Position numbers and translations under genes: made by a program
Shown here: positions 30,586-41,836 of the stretch, in pieces
Layout of the letters: each line of letters starts with the position of its first letter
How positions within the stretch are numbered: position 1 is the first letter of the stretch
Assembly: GCF_000614545.1 (NCBI RefSeq)
Contig: NZ_BAKW01000001.1
Coordinates: 248,001-312,000, forward strand
From: Asaia platycodi JCM 25414
Lineage (GTDB): Bacteria > Pseudomonadota > Alphaproteobacteria > Acetobacterales > Acetobacteraceae
Length of the DNA stretch: 64,000 nt
Direction: 5' to 3'
The notes under the pieces: generated by a model
What the model was told of the DNA's origin: nothing
Database searches by the model: none
What the model saw: only the letters and a program-made list of their open reading frames with translations

Positions 30586-31715
30586 GGCAGCAAAGTCTCA
30601 CGGACAGGGGTGGGATGGTCGTTCCAGAACCGGGCGATCAGGCCCTCGATCCAGAGTGCGGTGCGCTCTGCAGGTTGGTCGTCAATGGCCGCGCGCTGAA
30701 GTTCCGGGGCGTGGTGGCTATAGGTTTCGGTCAGTGCGCGCGACCAGGCCAGCGCAGAGCCGGGCAGATGGGGGCGAATGGTCGCCATCCCGGCGGCGGC
30801 GAGGCATTCGGCCTTGCGATGCTGCTCGTCGAAATAGCGCCATTCCGGCACCGCGAGCCAGGGTTTGCCGGCCGCTAGGATCTGCTGGCAGGTCGTGTTG
30901 CCTGTGCTGGCAATGATGCAGTCCGCTGCCGCAATATAGTCTGCGGCCTGTTCGACCCAGCCATGATGTACCAGATTGCCTGCTTCTGTGGCATGCCAGT
31001 CGCGCGCCAAGGGACCGATCGTTATCCAGAGTGCAGCGGGTCTGGCGCGTGCGCCAACTGCAATCGGGGCTACGGTAAAGCCGGTGCCACCGCCCCCTGC
31101 CATTACGAGAATGATTTCGCGCGTGTCATCAAGCCCGAGGCGCCGACGCGCTACCTCCCGTTCTGGAAGGCCGTCAGCCTTGCCAAGACCGCCTGCAAAA
31201 AAGAGCCGACTGCGCAGAGCGCTACTCCATTCAGGCTGAGCCAGCTTCTCGGAAAACGGGGCCAGTACGCCAATGGCGCCGTCATACGCCGCCTGATGAC
31301 CCTCATCATCGCGATCACCGTGCTGGAGTATCTTGATATGAGGCACGCTGCATAATCGGCTGAGTTGGGCGATTTCAGCCGAAACATCGCATATCATCAG
31401 GGCAGGATCGGCTGTGACAAACCAGGCGACGATCCGCCCCATGGCTTTGCGTATGCCTGGCCAGCCCAAAGGCGCGCAATGAACGGTGCGCGGGGTTGGG
31501 ATGTCCGCCAGCGCAGCGTTCTCGTGCCCGTCGGCCTCGAAAAGCGATGGGATGCGTATCAGGCTGGCATGCGCAGGCAGCGCGGAAAAAAGATCATCGC
31601 GAGCACAGAATATGGTGACCGGACGTGTCGGCGGCAGAGCGTTGACGATCGACAGGCATCTCTCGGCATGCCCACGCCCCTGATGATGGACGAAATAACC
31701 GATGGGTCTGGTCAT
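30582..31715 (-). CDS. GT-B glycosyltransferase, MurG/GT28-like
   Basis: An intact 377-residue protein. The N-terminus (MTRPIGYFVHHQGRGHAERC) has the glycine/histidine loop typical of the MurG- and UGT-like clan (GxGHxxR form GRGHAER). The C-terminal domain has the donor-site sequence VMAGGGGTGFTV and ADCIIASTGNTTCQQILAAG followed by KPWLAVPEWRYFDEQHRKAE, matching the Glyco_tran_28_C pattern with GN-T and the E-Q-x-x-K/R signature. It is probably a soluble or peripheral inverting transferase. It lies between the sucrose-synthase-like and GT2 genes with ATGA overlaps on both sides. Confidence 0.82.
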   Translation of the reverse strand: MTRPIGYFVHHQGRGHAERCLSIVNALPPTRPVTIFCARDDLFSALPAHASLIRIPSLFEADGHENAALADIPTPRTVHCAPLGWPGIRKAMGRIVAWFVTADPALMICDVSAEIAQLSRLCSVPHIKILQHGDRDDEGHQAAYDGAIGVLAPFSEKLAQPEWSSALRSRLFFAGGLGKADGLPEREVARRRLGLDDTREIILVMAGGGGTGFTVAPIAVGARARPAALWITIGPLARDWHATEAGNLVHHGWVEQAADYIAAADCIIASTGNTTCQQILAAGKPWLAVPEWRYFDEQHRKAECLAAAGMATIRPHLPGSALAWSRALTETYSHHAPELQRAAIDDQPAERTALWIEGLIARFWNDHPTPVRETLLP

Positions 31716-33087
31716 GTGGTGGCTCCTGAAAGCGCGGCGTGACCCGGTCCGATGAGGGGAGGAGCAGAAGCGGTTGCAAAGCCGAGAGGCGAGACGCGAT
31801 GTTTCTTCCGCGCCACCGAGCGATAGACTGCAATCGAAGCGCGAGCATAACCCTCCCAGTCAAGCAGAGGGGCGGCCTGTATCGCTGCGGCAGCGAGGCG
31901 CTGTCGGAGTTCCGGCCTGTCCAGAAGACGATGCAGCGCCAGTTTCAAAGCCTCTGGCGAGTCAGGTGAAACAAGAAGGCCGTGGCCAAGCCGGTTGAGA
32001 ATGTCCACCGGTCCGCCCTGATTTGTCGCTATGACAGGCAGACCTGCCGCAGCAGCCTCCAGAAGAGTCAGACCGAAAGGTTCGTGACGTGCGGGATTGA
32101 CGAAAACACCCCCCAATGCGGCAGCCTGCCGATAGAGCCCGCGACGTCATCTGGGCTATGGTTGGGGGGAAGCATGAAGCAGCCTTCGAGCATGTGCTGC
32201 GTACGGATCTGCTTGAGGCTCGCCACTACCCCGGCTTCTTCCGTTCCCGGATGAAGAAGCGTGTGTTGTCCACTGAGAATGACGAGATTGGCCTTGCGTT
32301 GAAGTGCCTTATCCTGCGCGTATAGCGTGGCGAGAACAGCAAGATTTTTCTTCTCGACCGGGCGCGCAATGGCAAGGATCAGGGGCCGCTCCGGATGTGC
32401 CAGCCTGTCCTGCACGAACTGTGCGCCGTGCTCGGCATCCACGTCACTCAAAGAGGGAACCCCAGGGGGGACGATATGCGTTCTTTCCCTCGCCGTTGAA
32501 ACGCCATAGCGGGTTATCTGGCAATCAGCCTCGTCGCGTGTCGAGACAATCAAGGCGTCGGCGTCACGAATGGCGCATGTCTCAAGGGCAATCCTGTCGT
32601 ACAACGCTTGGGACGCAGCCCCGCCAGAGTGAAGCTTATCAATCCCTAGCGCATGGGGCGTATAAACGACGGGAAGACGCTCTCCTTCAGACATCGAGAG
32701 TGCAAGAGAGGCAGCATCGGCGAAATGCACGTGAACGACATCGGCACGGCAGTCCGGCCGGGCGAGGAAACGCCTTAAGGCGTGGGCAAGTGCAGGAAGT
32801 TCAGCAGAAAGCGCCTCCTTTTCGCAATAAGGTAAATCCGGCGCGCCTAATCTGACAATCGTGATCTTGTCGGAGACAGGCTCGATTTCCTGATCATGGA
32901 TCGCGCCGAAATGTTCATTGTTGAATCGTCTCGTTACGATTGTAATTCTATTGACCTCTGGGCAACGGCCTTGAGCTAGAGCTGCCCCCAGCACATAAGC
33001 AATATGGCCGCCGGTATCGGGTGTGATGCCATAGGTGATAGGAGGGGCGCGGAGGCAGCCGCCAAGCGCAATATGAATAATATGCAC
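31712..33087 (-). CDS. Glycosyltransferase family 4, sucrose-phosphate-synthase-like (frameshifted)
   Basis: About 458 residues. The N-terminus MHIIHIALGGCLRAPPITYG and PDTGGHIAYVLGAALAQ match the glycine-rich acceptor loop of sucrose and sucrose-phosphate synthases (DTGGQ/H-x-x-Y). The domain with VVYTPHALGIDKLHSGG and ILAIARPVEKKNLAVLATLY (R/K pair of donor site) and the E-x7-E motif in HEPFGLTLLEAAAAGLPVIA complete the GT-B fold. One deletion near 32130 breaks the frame at DDVAG. No sucrose-phosphatase HAD domain follows in the protein. It is the first gene of the four-gene operon, 221 bases downstream of treY. The product could be a sucrose-like disaccharide or a mannosyl/glucosyl conjugate. 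Confidence 0.82.
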
Positions 33088-33308
33088 GCGTCACCTCATC
33101 TATGGGGCGATAGAACGCCGCCCGGCGAGAGGCAGTTGCTAATCCGGAAGACTGAAAACTGGATTGATGCAGAATGATGCCGAAATGGAACAGATGGGCG
33201 ATCTGGCGCCACTATTCACCCGACTTCGGGAACCGGGCCGAGCTATCCGGAAAACGAGGATAGGGTTGCCCCCATCCCCCCAATTGCTTCTTGGCCGCGA
33301 CCGTTTAT

Positions 33309-35941
33309 CTATTTTCTGACGAGAATATCAATCGGTACGGCTCGATCGAGATACGCGAGAGAAAGTGTTTCTTCCCTCGCGCTCGTGTGGCGGTGGAGCA
33401 GACTTTGCCACTCTCCCTTGATCGCAAGGCGGGTATCCGCCCAGCCAGTGTGGACTGTGCTGAGATCATTATTGGGAGAGAGCGCCATGGTCAGTCGCGG
33501 GGCGATCACAAGACAGGCGCCTGACGTGCCCTCACGTTCGAAAGCGACGATATGATCTGCCAGCGGGCCACTGACGGTCAAGGGCGTATAACGCCCGGTT
33601 TCAAACAGGTCGGTCTTCGTCAGGCGCAGGGCCAGAACGGACTCGATAAGCGCCTGCTTGACGCGTCCTGTCCGCCATTCACGACAACTATCAGCAAAGC
33701 TCTGGCCTCGCTCCATCATCTGCTCACGGCGCGCATAATCGACGGGTCGGCGATTATCTGGGTCGACAAGGCTGAAATCCCAGCCCTCGCGCCCCTGATA
33801 GAGATCGGGCACGCCCGGACTTGTCATGCGCAGGAGCGTCTGGGACAGGCTGTTGAGGGCAGCGCTGTTTTCGAGCCGGTTGAGGTAGGTGGTGATATCG
33901 GTGTGAAAATCGCCCGTTACGCACGTAGTCGCAAAGGTCAGACAAGCTCTTTCATAGGCTTCGTCCGGGTTGCTCCACCCTGTGCGCTCGCCAGCTTCGC
34001 GTAGCGCCTTGGTGAGATAGGCCTGCAGCCGTTCCGGATAGGCCGCCATCTCGCTCTTTTCCAGCGGCCAGGACGAGATCAGTGTCTGGAAAATAAAATA
34101 GGCATCTGCTGGGACCGGCGATAACCCGTGAGAGGTTCTCTCGAGCAAAGGCTGTGTCTGCGACAGCCAGTGTCGGGCCGTATGCGGCCACTCGGCCTCT
34201 GGCTCGCTCAACACCATCAGCCTTGCGCGACCATCTTCGCCGCGTTTGTGGTCATGGGTTGCTGTTGTCAGCAAGGCCTGAGGATGTGTAGCGAGGCGCT
34301 CTTTGTTCAGTTTGTGAAACTGCAGCACCGAGGCAGCAAAGCGGTCCGGGCTGCATCCAACATCATTGCGTGAAAGCAGACGGGCATAGCGATAAAATGC
34401 GGTGTCTTCACCCGCTTTGGCTGTAAGGGGTGCCGTCAGATGCTCAAAGCGCTCGAGAATGTCCTGACGTTCTGCTGTGTCGATACGCGCATCCGCCAGA
34501 TATTGGCATAGTCGGTCGAGAATATCGTGCTGATAGACAGGCAGCATGTGTTGCGCGGCCAGACGCGCCCGATCAATCGCCCGAAAATCTGCACCTGAAT
34601 CACCCCCATCGGCAAAATAGCTGCGATAGACGGGAAACGCTGTCAGCAAAGCCCGCATGGCGGTGCCCAGAGCATGGGCTGTCAGATCGCTTTCTTGCGG
34701 AAACTCTTTTGCCAGCAACGTCACCAGTGTTTCGAACTCACCGACGAAAGAGGTGTCCAGCTTTTCGTGGCGGGCGACCTGCTCAACCTCTTCAAAATCG
34801 GCCGGACCAAAGGTCGACCAGAGGTCGCTGATCGGCGCTTCGCCCTCGGGGTGATGCAGCACGAGATCGACCTGTTCGAGAAAATCATAGCCAGTTGTGC
34901 CTGTGACGGGCCATTCGAGGGGTAGAATCTCGTTTTGCTGCAATATCTTCTCGATGAAGAACGGGGCCTGGTCCTGCAGGGGCACAGGGCGTTCGCGGCG
35001 CAGGGCATCGAGTCGACCGCGCAGGCGCGAGCAATATTCCGCAGGACGCGCAAGACCATCGACATGGTCGACACGTAAACCGTCGATCAGCCCCTCGCGA
35101 TAGAGATCGAAGACCAGGCGGTGAGCGTCGTCAAACACGGCGCGTCGATCCATACGAAGCGCGACCAGAGACGTCACATCAAAAAAGCGCCGCCAGTTGA
35201 TGAGATCGCCAGCGACACGCCACCAGGCGAGACGATAGTGTTGCTCTTCGAGCAGAATGCGCAGGCGTGTCCGACCAGACTTGGTGTGGTGGTCAAATAA
35301 TGTCCCAAGCCGCCCTTTGACGGCCTTACCCTGCGGGGATTCGAGAAAAGCGTCGTCGACAGGCTGAGCGCTGTCATGCCCCGCCTCTTCGAGAAGCGTT
35401 TTCGTGCTCTCCGGCGAGAGCGGAAAACGCTGCTCACCGTAGAGAAGCACCACGTCACTGCCGGTTACATCGAAACCGAGCGTCAGTTCGCCGGAGTCGA
35501 TGACGTCCCCCAGAGGCGCGCCGAGAAAAGGCAGGAGTACCTTGTGATGCAGGCTTCGATCTGCAGGACGCCAGTCGATGTCGAAATGCTGCGCATAGGG
35601 CTACGCTCGCCGAGGCGCAGAACATCCATCCACCAGATGTTGTCCGGACCGACGCCCATATGATTGGGCACGATGTCGAGAATCAGTCCCATGCCTTCCT
35701 GACGCAATCTGGTCACCAGACGGCGCAGTCCTTCTATCCCGCCACGCTCAGGGTCGATGCGATGGCAATCGATCGTGTCATAGCCGTGCATCGAGCCGGG
35801 TGTGGAAGCGAGAAGCGGTGACGCATAAAGATGGCTTATCCCCAGTTTTCTGAAATAGGGAACAAGGGGGATGGCCTGATCGAACGTGAACTCACGATGG
35901 AATTGCAGTCGAAGCGTAGCCGTAAAAGGAAGGGGATTCAT
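33309..35941 (-). CDS. treY: Maltooligosyl trehalose synthase TreY (frameshifted)
   Basis: TreY (GH13) rearranges the reducing-end alpha-1,4 bond of a maltooligosaccharide into an alpha-1,1 bond. About 877 residues. The N-terminal TATLRLQFHREFTFDQAIPL and YASPLLASTPGSMHGYDTID are hallmarks of TreY. The GH13 regions include DIVPNHMGVGPDNIWWMDVL (region I), GLRVDHVDGLARPAEYC (region II, nucleophile Asp), FIEKILQQNEILPLEW (region III, acid/base Glu) and LTTATHDHKRGEDGRARL (region IV). The break near 35602 separates GERSP from YAQHFDIDW. Start 35941 is five bases after the treZ stop, so the two trehalose genes are translated together. Confidence 0.93.
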
Positions 35942-35946
35942 GCGCG

Positions 35947-37699
35947 TTACTCCAGACCGGCGACGAGACTGCCAGGAGGAAGCTCTTCTACTGCCCGTCT
36001 GGTGGCAGAGCTATAGAGTAGCTTGCCCGGTTCGCTGATCCTGCATGTTTCGTGATCGGAGAAATTGAGGGCGATGGTCAGGATGGCACCGTTGTCCAGT
36101 TTCCATCGAGCCAGTACGGATTTGTCGCCAATTACGGTCGCATTCAGGCTATGCGCCTGCGCCAGATAGGGGGCGAGCCAGCGTTGACGCAGTGCCAGAA
36201 GGCTGCGCGTGCGGTCGAGCCAGATACGACCGTCGAGCGTGCTGCGTTCATCGCGATCGGGCCGCGACCTGTCGTAAGTCGAGAGTGCATTGGGGTCTGG
36301 GATGGTCTTGCGCTTTTCCGGGTCCTGAAATGCCGAAAATTTTGCGAATTCCTTGCGTCTGCCTTCGCGAACGGCATCGGCGAGTTCATCATGAAAATCA
36401 CAGAAGAAAAGAAAGGGCGAGCGGCATCCCCATTCCTCTCCCATGAACAGCATCGGCACCATGGGACTGAGGAGCAGAAGCGCGTAGCAGCGTGAAGCGC
36501 CTCGGGCGAGGCGAGCGTGATCAGACGCTCACCCAAAGCGCGGTTGCCGGTCTGGTCATGATTCTGCAGAAAGAGAATGAATTTCGAAGCGGGCAGATCG
36601 CCGCTTGGCATGCCGCGCTTCTTGCCGGAGTAGGGATTGACCTCCCCCTGATAGGCAAAGCCCTCATGCAGGACGCGAGCCAGTATCCGTGTCGGCTGCT
36701 CGGCGAACATCTCGTAATAGCCTCGGTCTCGCCTGTGAGCATGACATGCAGCACGTTATGCCCGTCATCGTTCCACTGGGCAGTGAAGCCATCGCGTAGC
36801 AGGCCGGCATCGTTATTCTCGTTTTCGAGTATCAGATGCACATGACGCCCTTTTTCGACGTACTCGCCGACACGCTGGCGCAGCTTGCCAAACCAGGCAT
36901 GATCCGTGATGGCCGATGCAGCGTCGATACGCACACCGTCAAAGCGGAATTCCATCAACCAGTAGAGCACGTTGTCGATGAAGAAATCGGCCACTTGCGG
37001 CTTGGCGAACGCGATGCCGGTGCCCCAGGTAGAGTTGTTGTCGTGGTCGAAAAAGGCTTCGGCGTATTCGTGGAGGAAATTACCGTCCGGGCCAAAGTGA
37101 TTATAGACCACGTCCAGAATGACCATCAGCCCTTTCTGATGCGCCGTATCGATGAGCCGCTTGAGGCTGTCGGGTTCGCCATAGGCATTGGTCGGGGCGT
37201 AGGGCAGAACACCATCATAACCCCAGTTCCGCGTGCCGCCGAAGCTGTTGATCGGCATGATCTCGATAGCAGTGATTCCGAGTGTCTTGAGTTCGTCCAG
37301 GCGGCTACAGACGCCCTCAAAGCCACCAAGTAGTCCGGCGTGAAGCTCGTAGATGACGGCTTCGCACCAGGGACGTCCCTGCCATTGTGGGGTCTGCCAG
37401 ACGTAGTTTTCGGGGTCGCAGACAACACTTGGGCCGTGGACGCCGTCGGGCTGGTTTCGGCTGGCGGGGTCAGGTACTGCCAGATCGTCGCGCACGCGAT
37501 AACGATAGTGCGCCCCTGCCGGACAATCCGTTACAAGGGTAAAAACACCCTCTTCGTCTCGCGCCATGGCACGAGGCGTCTCGGCTTCGATTTCGAGAGA
37601 AACAGCCTGACACGAGGGCGCCCAGATCGAGAAACGTGTTGTTCCGTCTTTCTGGAGATTGGCACCGAAACGGGTCTGGTAGAGAGGATGTTGCTGCAT
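35947..37699 (-). CDS. treZ: Maltooligosyl trehalose trehalohydrolase TreZ (frameshifted twice)
   Basis: TreZ (GH13) releases trehalose from the maltooligosyltrehalose made by TreY. About 585 residues. The N-terminal carbohydrate-binding fold includes FSIWAPSCQAVSLEIE. Catalytic motifs: VILDVVYNHFGPDGNF, FRFDGVRIDAASAI (nucleophile Asp), HLILENENNDAGLL (acid/base Glu) and LFLQNHDQTGNRALGERL (transition-state Asp). The C-terminal part has MVPMLFMGEEWGCRSPFLFF. Breaks near 36718 (after GETEA) and 36480 (after HAATR) are one-base deletions. It lies 24 bases after glgB. Confidence 0.93.
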
Positions 37700-37723
37700 C
37701 GGTGCCTCCTTGATGAGGAAAAC

Positions 37724-39954
37724 TCAGCGTCGCTTCGGGGTGAGATAGAGCACGGCGAGAGGAGGAAGTGTTAGGACGATGGAATGTTCCATCCCGTGAG
37801 CAGATTCTTGTCTGGCGGGGACAGGTTTTTCATTCACGATGCCGGACCCGCCGAAAACGGTGCGATCCGTATTGAGGCGTTCTTCCCACTCTCCGCCCAA
37901 TGGCACGCCGACGCGATAATCATGATGCACCACAGGTGTCATGTTGCAGATGACGAGAACTGGCGTCACGCCGGGCGCCTGACGCAGCCACGCAAAGACG
38001 GTATTTTCCGTGTCATCGGCGATGACCCAGCGAAAACCCTCATTGTCGAAATCGCGGGCCGAGAGCGAGGGCTCCTGCCTGTACAGGGCATTGAGCGTGC
38101 ACACCGTGTCGAACATACCGCGCCCCAGGGTATCGTGCATTCTGTGCCAGGCCAGTTCGCGGTCATTATGCCATTCTTCCCACTGGGCGAATTCACCTCC
38201 CATAAAAAGAAGCTTTTTGCCTGGATAGGCCCACATGAGCGCGTAATAGGCGCGCAGATTGGCATGGCGACGCCAGTCGTCCCCCGGCATGCGTGACAGG
38301 AGGGACCCTTTGCCATGCACGACTTCGTCATGCGACAGGGGAAGCACGAAATGCTCGGAATAGGCGTAGACCATTCCGAACGTGATGTCCGAGCCATGAT
38401 GCGGCGCCAGAGCGGATCGTGCTGCATGTAACGCAGCGTGTCGTGCATCCAGCCCATGTTCCATTTGAAACGAAAGCCCAGCCCGCCTACCTCGGCAGGG
38501 GAAGTGACGCCCGGCCAGGCAGTCGACTCTTCCGCAATGAGTGCTGCATCGTGGCAGTAATCTCTGATGATGCCAGACAGCTCACGCATGAAGCTGACAG
38601 CTTCGAGATTTTCGCGCCCACCATAGATATTCGGGCACCACTCGCCATCCTTGCGGCTGTAATCACGATAGAGCATCGAAGCGACAGCATCGACACGCAG
38701 CCCGTCGAGATGGAAATTGCGCAGCCAGTAGAGAGCGCTACCAGTCAGGAAATTGCGTATTTCGGTACGACCGAAATTATAGATCAGGGTATGCCAGTCC
38801 TGATGATAGCCTTCCTTGGGATCGGAATGCTCGTAAAGATGCGTGCCGTCGAAAAGAGCCAGCCCATGGGCGTCAGCGGGGAAATGAGCGGGCACCCAGT
38901 CCATAATCACACCGATATTGGCCTGATGGCAGCGATCCACGAAATGGGCAAATTCGGCGGGCGTGCCGTGTCGCGAGGTAGGCGCATACATGCTGAGCGG
39001 CTGATAGCCCCACGACCCTGAAAAAGGATATTCGGTGATAGGCATCAGCTCGATATGAGTAAAACCCAGCTCGCTGACATAGGGTATCAGCTGATCGCCC
39101 AGGTCATTCCAGCTGATATAGCCAGTCGGACTGTTGCGTCGCTGCCATGACGGCACATGTAGCTCATAGATCGAGATCGGTGATCCCAGTGCTTGCCTCT
39201 CAGCCCGTTTCGCCATCCACTCCTGATCGTGCCAGTCATGCTCAAGCGGTGGCGCGACGATAGAGGCTGTTGCCGGAGGAAGCTCGGCATAGCGGGCATA
39301 AGGATCGGCCTTGGCAGGAAGGATGACACCACCCTGCGCCATAATCTCGAATTTATAGCGTTCGCCCGAGCCGATTCCGGGCACGAAAAGCTCCCAGATT
39401 CCGGCGCTGTGGCGCAGGCGCATCGGATGACGACGCCCGTCCCAGATATTGAAGTCGCCGATTACGGAAACGCGATGGGCATTCGGTGCCCAGACGGTAA
39501 ACCGCACTCCCGAAATTCCGTCGATTTCGCAGATATGCGCGCCCATGATCTGGTCGATATCGCGGTGGTTTCCTTCCGCGAAGAGATACAGATCGAGATC
39601 GCCGATCAGCGTTCCGAAGCTGTAGGGGTCATGTGTTTCCTGCCAGCCATCGGCCCAGAGAATACGCAGGCTGTAGCCTGTCGACTGGACACTTATCGAC
39701 GCAGCATAGATGCCCCGCTCGTCGATGCGATCCATCTTCTTTTCGAGAGAGGGCTTGTTTTTGCGCTCCGCAACGAGGCGCACTTCGACTGCATCGGGAT
39801 AAAAGACGCGCACGACGTTGCCGCGTCCTTCACGGTGGCGACCGAGATAGGCGAAGGGGTCATGGATACGCCCTTCGACGATTTCATCGATCAGGATCCT
39901 CTCCTGAGGTTTGAGAGATTTGGAGGGCAGTTCAGCCGTATCAGTTTCGGTCAT
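37724..39954 (-). CDS. glgB: 1,4-alpha-glucan branching enzyme GlgB (frameshifted)
   Basis: GlgB (GH13) introduces alpha-1,6 branches in glycogen. About 744 residues, close to the usual 730. It has the double N-terminal CBM48 modules (DPFAYLGRHREGRGNVVRVF and the second with GVRFTVWAPNAHRVSVIGDF). Catalytic motifs: DWVPAHFPADAHGLALFDGT, LDGLRVDAVASMLYRDYS (nucleophile), LIAEESTAWPGVT (acid/base) and LPLSHDEVVHGKGSLLSRMP (third acidic residue), the last seen only after restoring a base near 38398. The C-terminus ends at TPKRR. It lies 37 bases after glgA in the same operon. Confidence 0.94.
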
Positions 39955-39991
39955 GGAAAGCAGTATCTCGCCTCAGGAGAAAGAGATCGTC

Positions 39992-41633
39992 TCAGGATGT
40001 CGTGCCGAAACGGGGTAGGTCTGTCCTGCCCAGTCCCGGATTGCGCGGGCGGCTTTGAGGCATTCTGGCCGTCCGGGTGAAAGAGGCATTGGGAGAGAGC
40101 GGCATGCCGAGATCGCTAAGCCTCGGGGCGATCTCGTTCTCGCCAATGGTTCGCGCGGGTGCCCGTCCGGCCATCTCGAGCAGTAGACGCGCGTAGTGGG
40201 CTGCCTTGCCGTGCCAGGACACGTCGTGCAGCGAGCCATTACGCTGCAACCGCGCCCATACGGATTTTTGCTTGAACAGCTTTCTGCCATGCTTGATGGC
40301 GCGATAAAGTGCATCGGCCTGAGTAGGCGCGAAAAGGATGCCGTTAGCCACACCTTCTTCGATTGCCGCCGCGTTGGCGTCGACGATTGTATCGGTCAGC
40401 CCCCCAACGCGCGCGGCGATAGGCACGGAACCATAACGAAGTGCGTGAAGCTGGGTCAGGCCGCAGGGCTCGAACCGCGATGGGATGAGCGACGCATCAA
40501 CGGCCGAATGCAGGCGATGCCCGAGAACCTCGTCATAGCGCAGATGACAGACAAGGTTGCGCGGATAAGCGAGCTGCAAGGCGCGGAAAGACTGCATGAT
40601 ATCGGCATCCCCCACCCCCACCACGGCAAGCTGGATATTGGCCTTGAAAAGGCGAGGCGCGATCTCGGCCAGCACATCCACGCCCTTTTGGCGCGTCAGG
40701 CGGCTGACAATGCCCAGCAGCATGGCATTGGGGTCTTGGGGCAGGCCGAATTCGGCCTGAAAAACCCTCTTGTTTGCGCGTCTTCCTGCGATATCGCCAA
40801 TGGCATAGGGGAATATGACGGCCGGGTCAGTCAGCGAGTTCCAGTCATGTAGATCGATCCCATTAAGAATGCCACTAAGATCGGACGAGCGGGCGCTCAA
40901 CAGCCCCTCCAGACCCATGCCGTTCTCTGCGGTTTGAATCTCTTCGGCATAGGTTGCGAGACGGTGATCAAACGATCGGCGATCTGAAGCCCGGCCTTGA
41001 GATAGCCAACCTTGCCGTAGAACTCGACGCCATCGAAAGTAAAGGCGTGCTCTGGTAACCCGATGCGGGGCAGGAGGTCGCGTGGGAACAACCCCTGAAA
41101 CGCCATGTTGTGAATAACATGAGCGACCGGCGGGGCCGGGCGCTCATCATAACGGAGATATGCCGCCACTAGGCCTGCCTGCCAGTCATGGGTCATCACC
41201 ACATCGGGGCGCCACTGGGCAAGACAGCCTGAGCGACGCAGGCCGCCACTCGCGAAAGCACAGCGAAGCGCATGTCGTTGTCGACCCAGTCACGACCGTC
41301 CGGGCCGAGATAAGGTCCGCCAGCACGATCATAGAGTTCGGGAACATCGACGACATACAGGTGATGACCGTGGGCGGTGCCTTCCCACAAGGTGGCGCGA
41401 TAACCGAGCATATCGAGAAAGATATAGGCTTCGTTCTTGTGGGTCAGAGCGCTCATGACCGAGGGGTAGCCGGGTAGTATTGTGCGGGTACGAACGCCGT
41501 GATGACGCAGTGCGGTCGGGAGGGAGCCTGCGACATCCCCCAATCCGCCCGTCTTCACGAACGGAAACATTTCCGCCGTGACAGAAAGAAGCTGCAGATC
41601 GGTTGGAAGCGCAACGATCTGGTCTGTCGGCAT
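39992..41633 (-). CDS. glgA: Glycogen synthase GlgA (frameshifted twice)
   Basis: GlgA (GT5) elongates alpha-1,4-glucan from ADP-glucose. About 547 residues with the chosen ATG 41633 (GAGG six bases upstream); a GTG at 41672 would add 13 residues. The ADP-glucose loop is [75 protein letters not shown] and [20 protein letters not shown] are all typical. Breaks lie near 41225 and 40958, each a one-base deletion. The C-terminal tail after [10 protein letters not shown] is longer than usual and low in conservation. It heads the glgA-glgB-treZ-treY operon. There is no glgC (ADP-glucose source) in the window. Confidence 0.93.
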
Positions 41634-41680
41634 GGCGGGCCTCGTCTTTTTTGGGGGGCCGAAAGAATTCACGGCTCTTT

Positions 41681-41696
41681 AAGTATGCTAATACTT
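41681..41696. promoter_or_regulatory. AAGTAT-GCTA-ATACTT operator-like palindrome between glgA and glgX
   Basis: A perfect 6-bp inverted repeat with a four-base centre lies at 41681-41696 in the divergent intergenic region of glgA and glgX, just upstream of the glgA start. It has the form of a small repressor operator. An AT-rich sequence on the same strand could serve as the glgA promoter. The regulator is not identifiable. Confidence 0.4.
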
Positions 41697-41836
41697 GTGA
41701 AACGCCGGACACCTAAAATCGTTATGACCTCGCGTTTATGTTATCGCCTCTTTCCTCGCTCTGAGCGTTAGGCGTCTCGCTACCCCAGTCCGAAATGCAG
41801 AAAACTGGGATACCGGGTCAGGATGGAAAGAAACCT

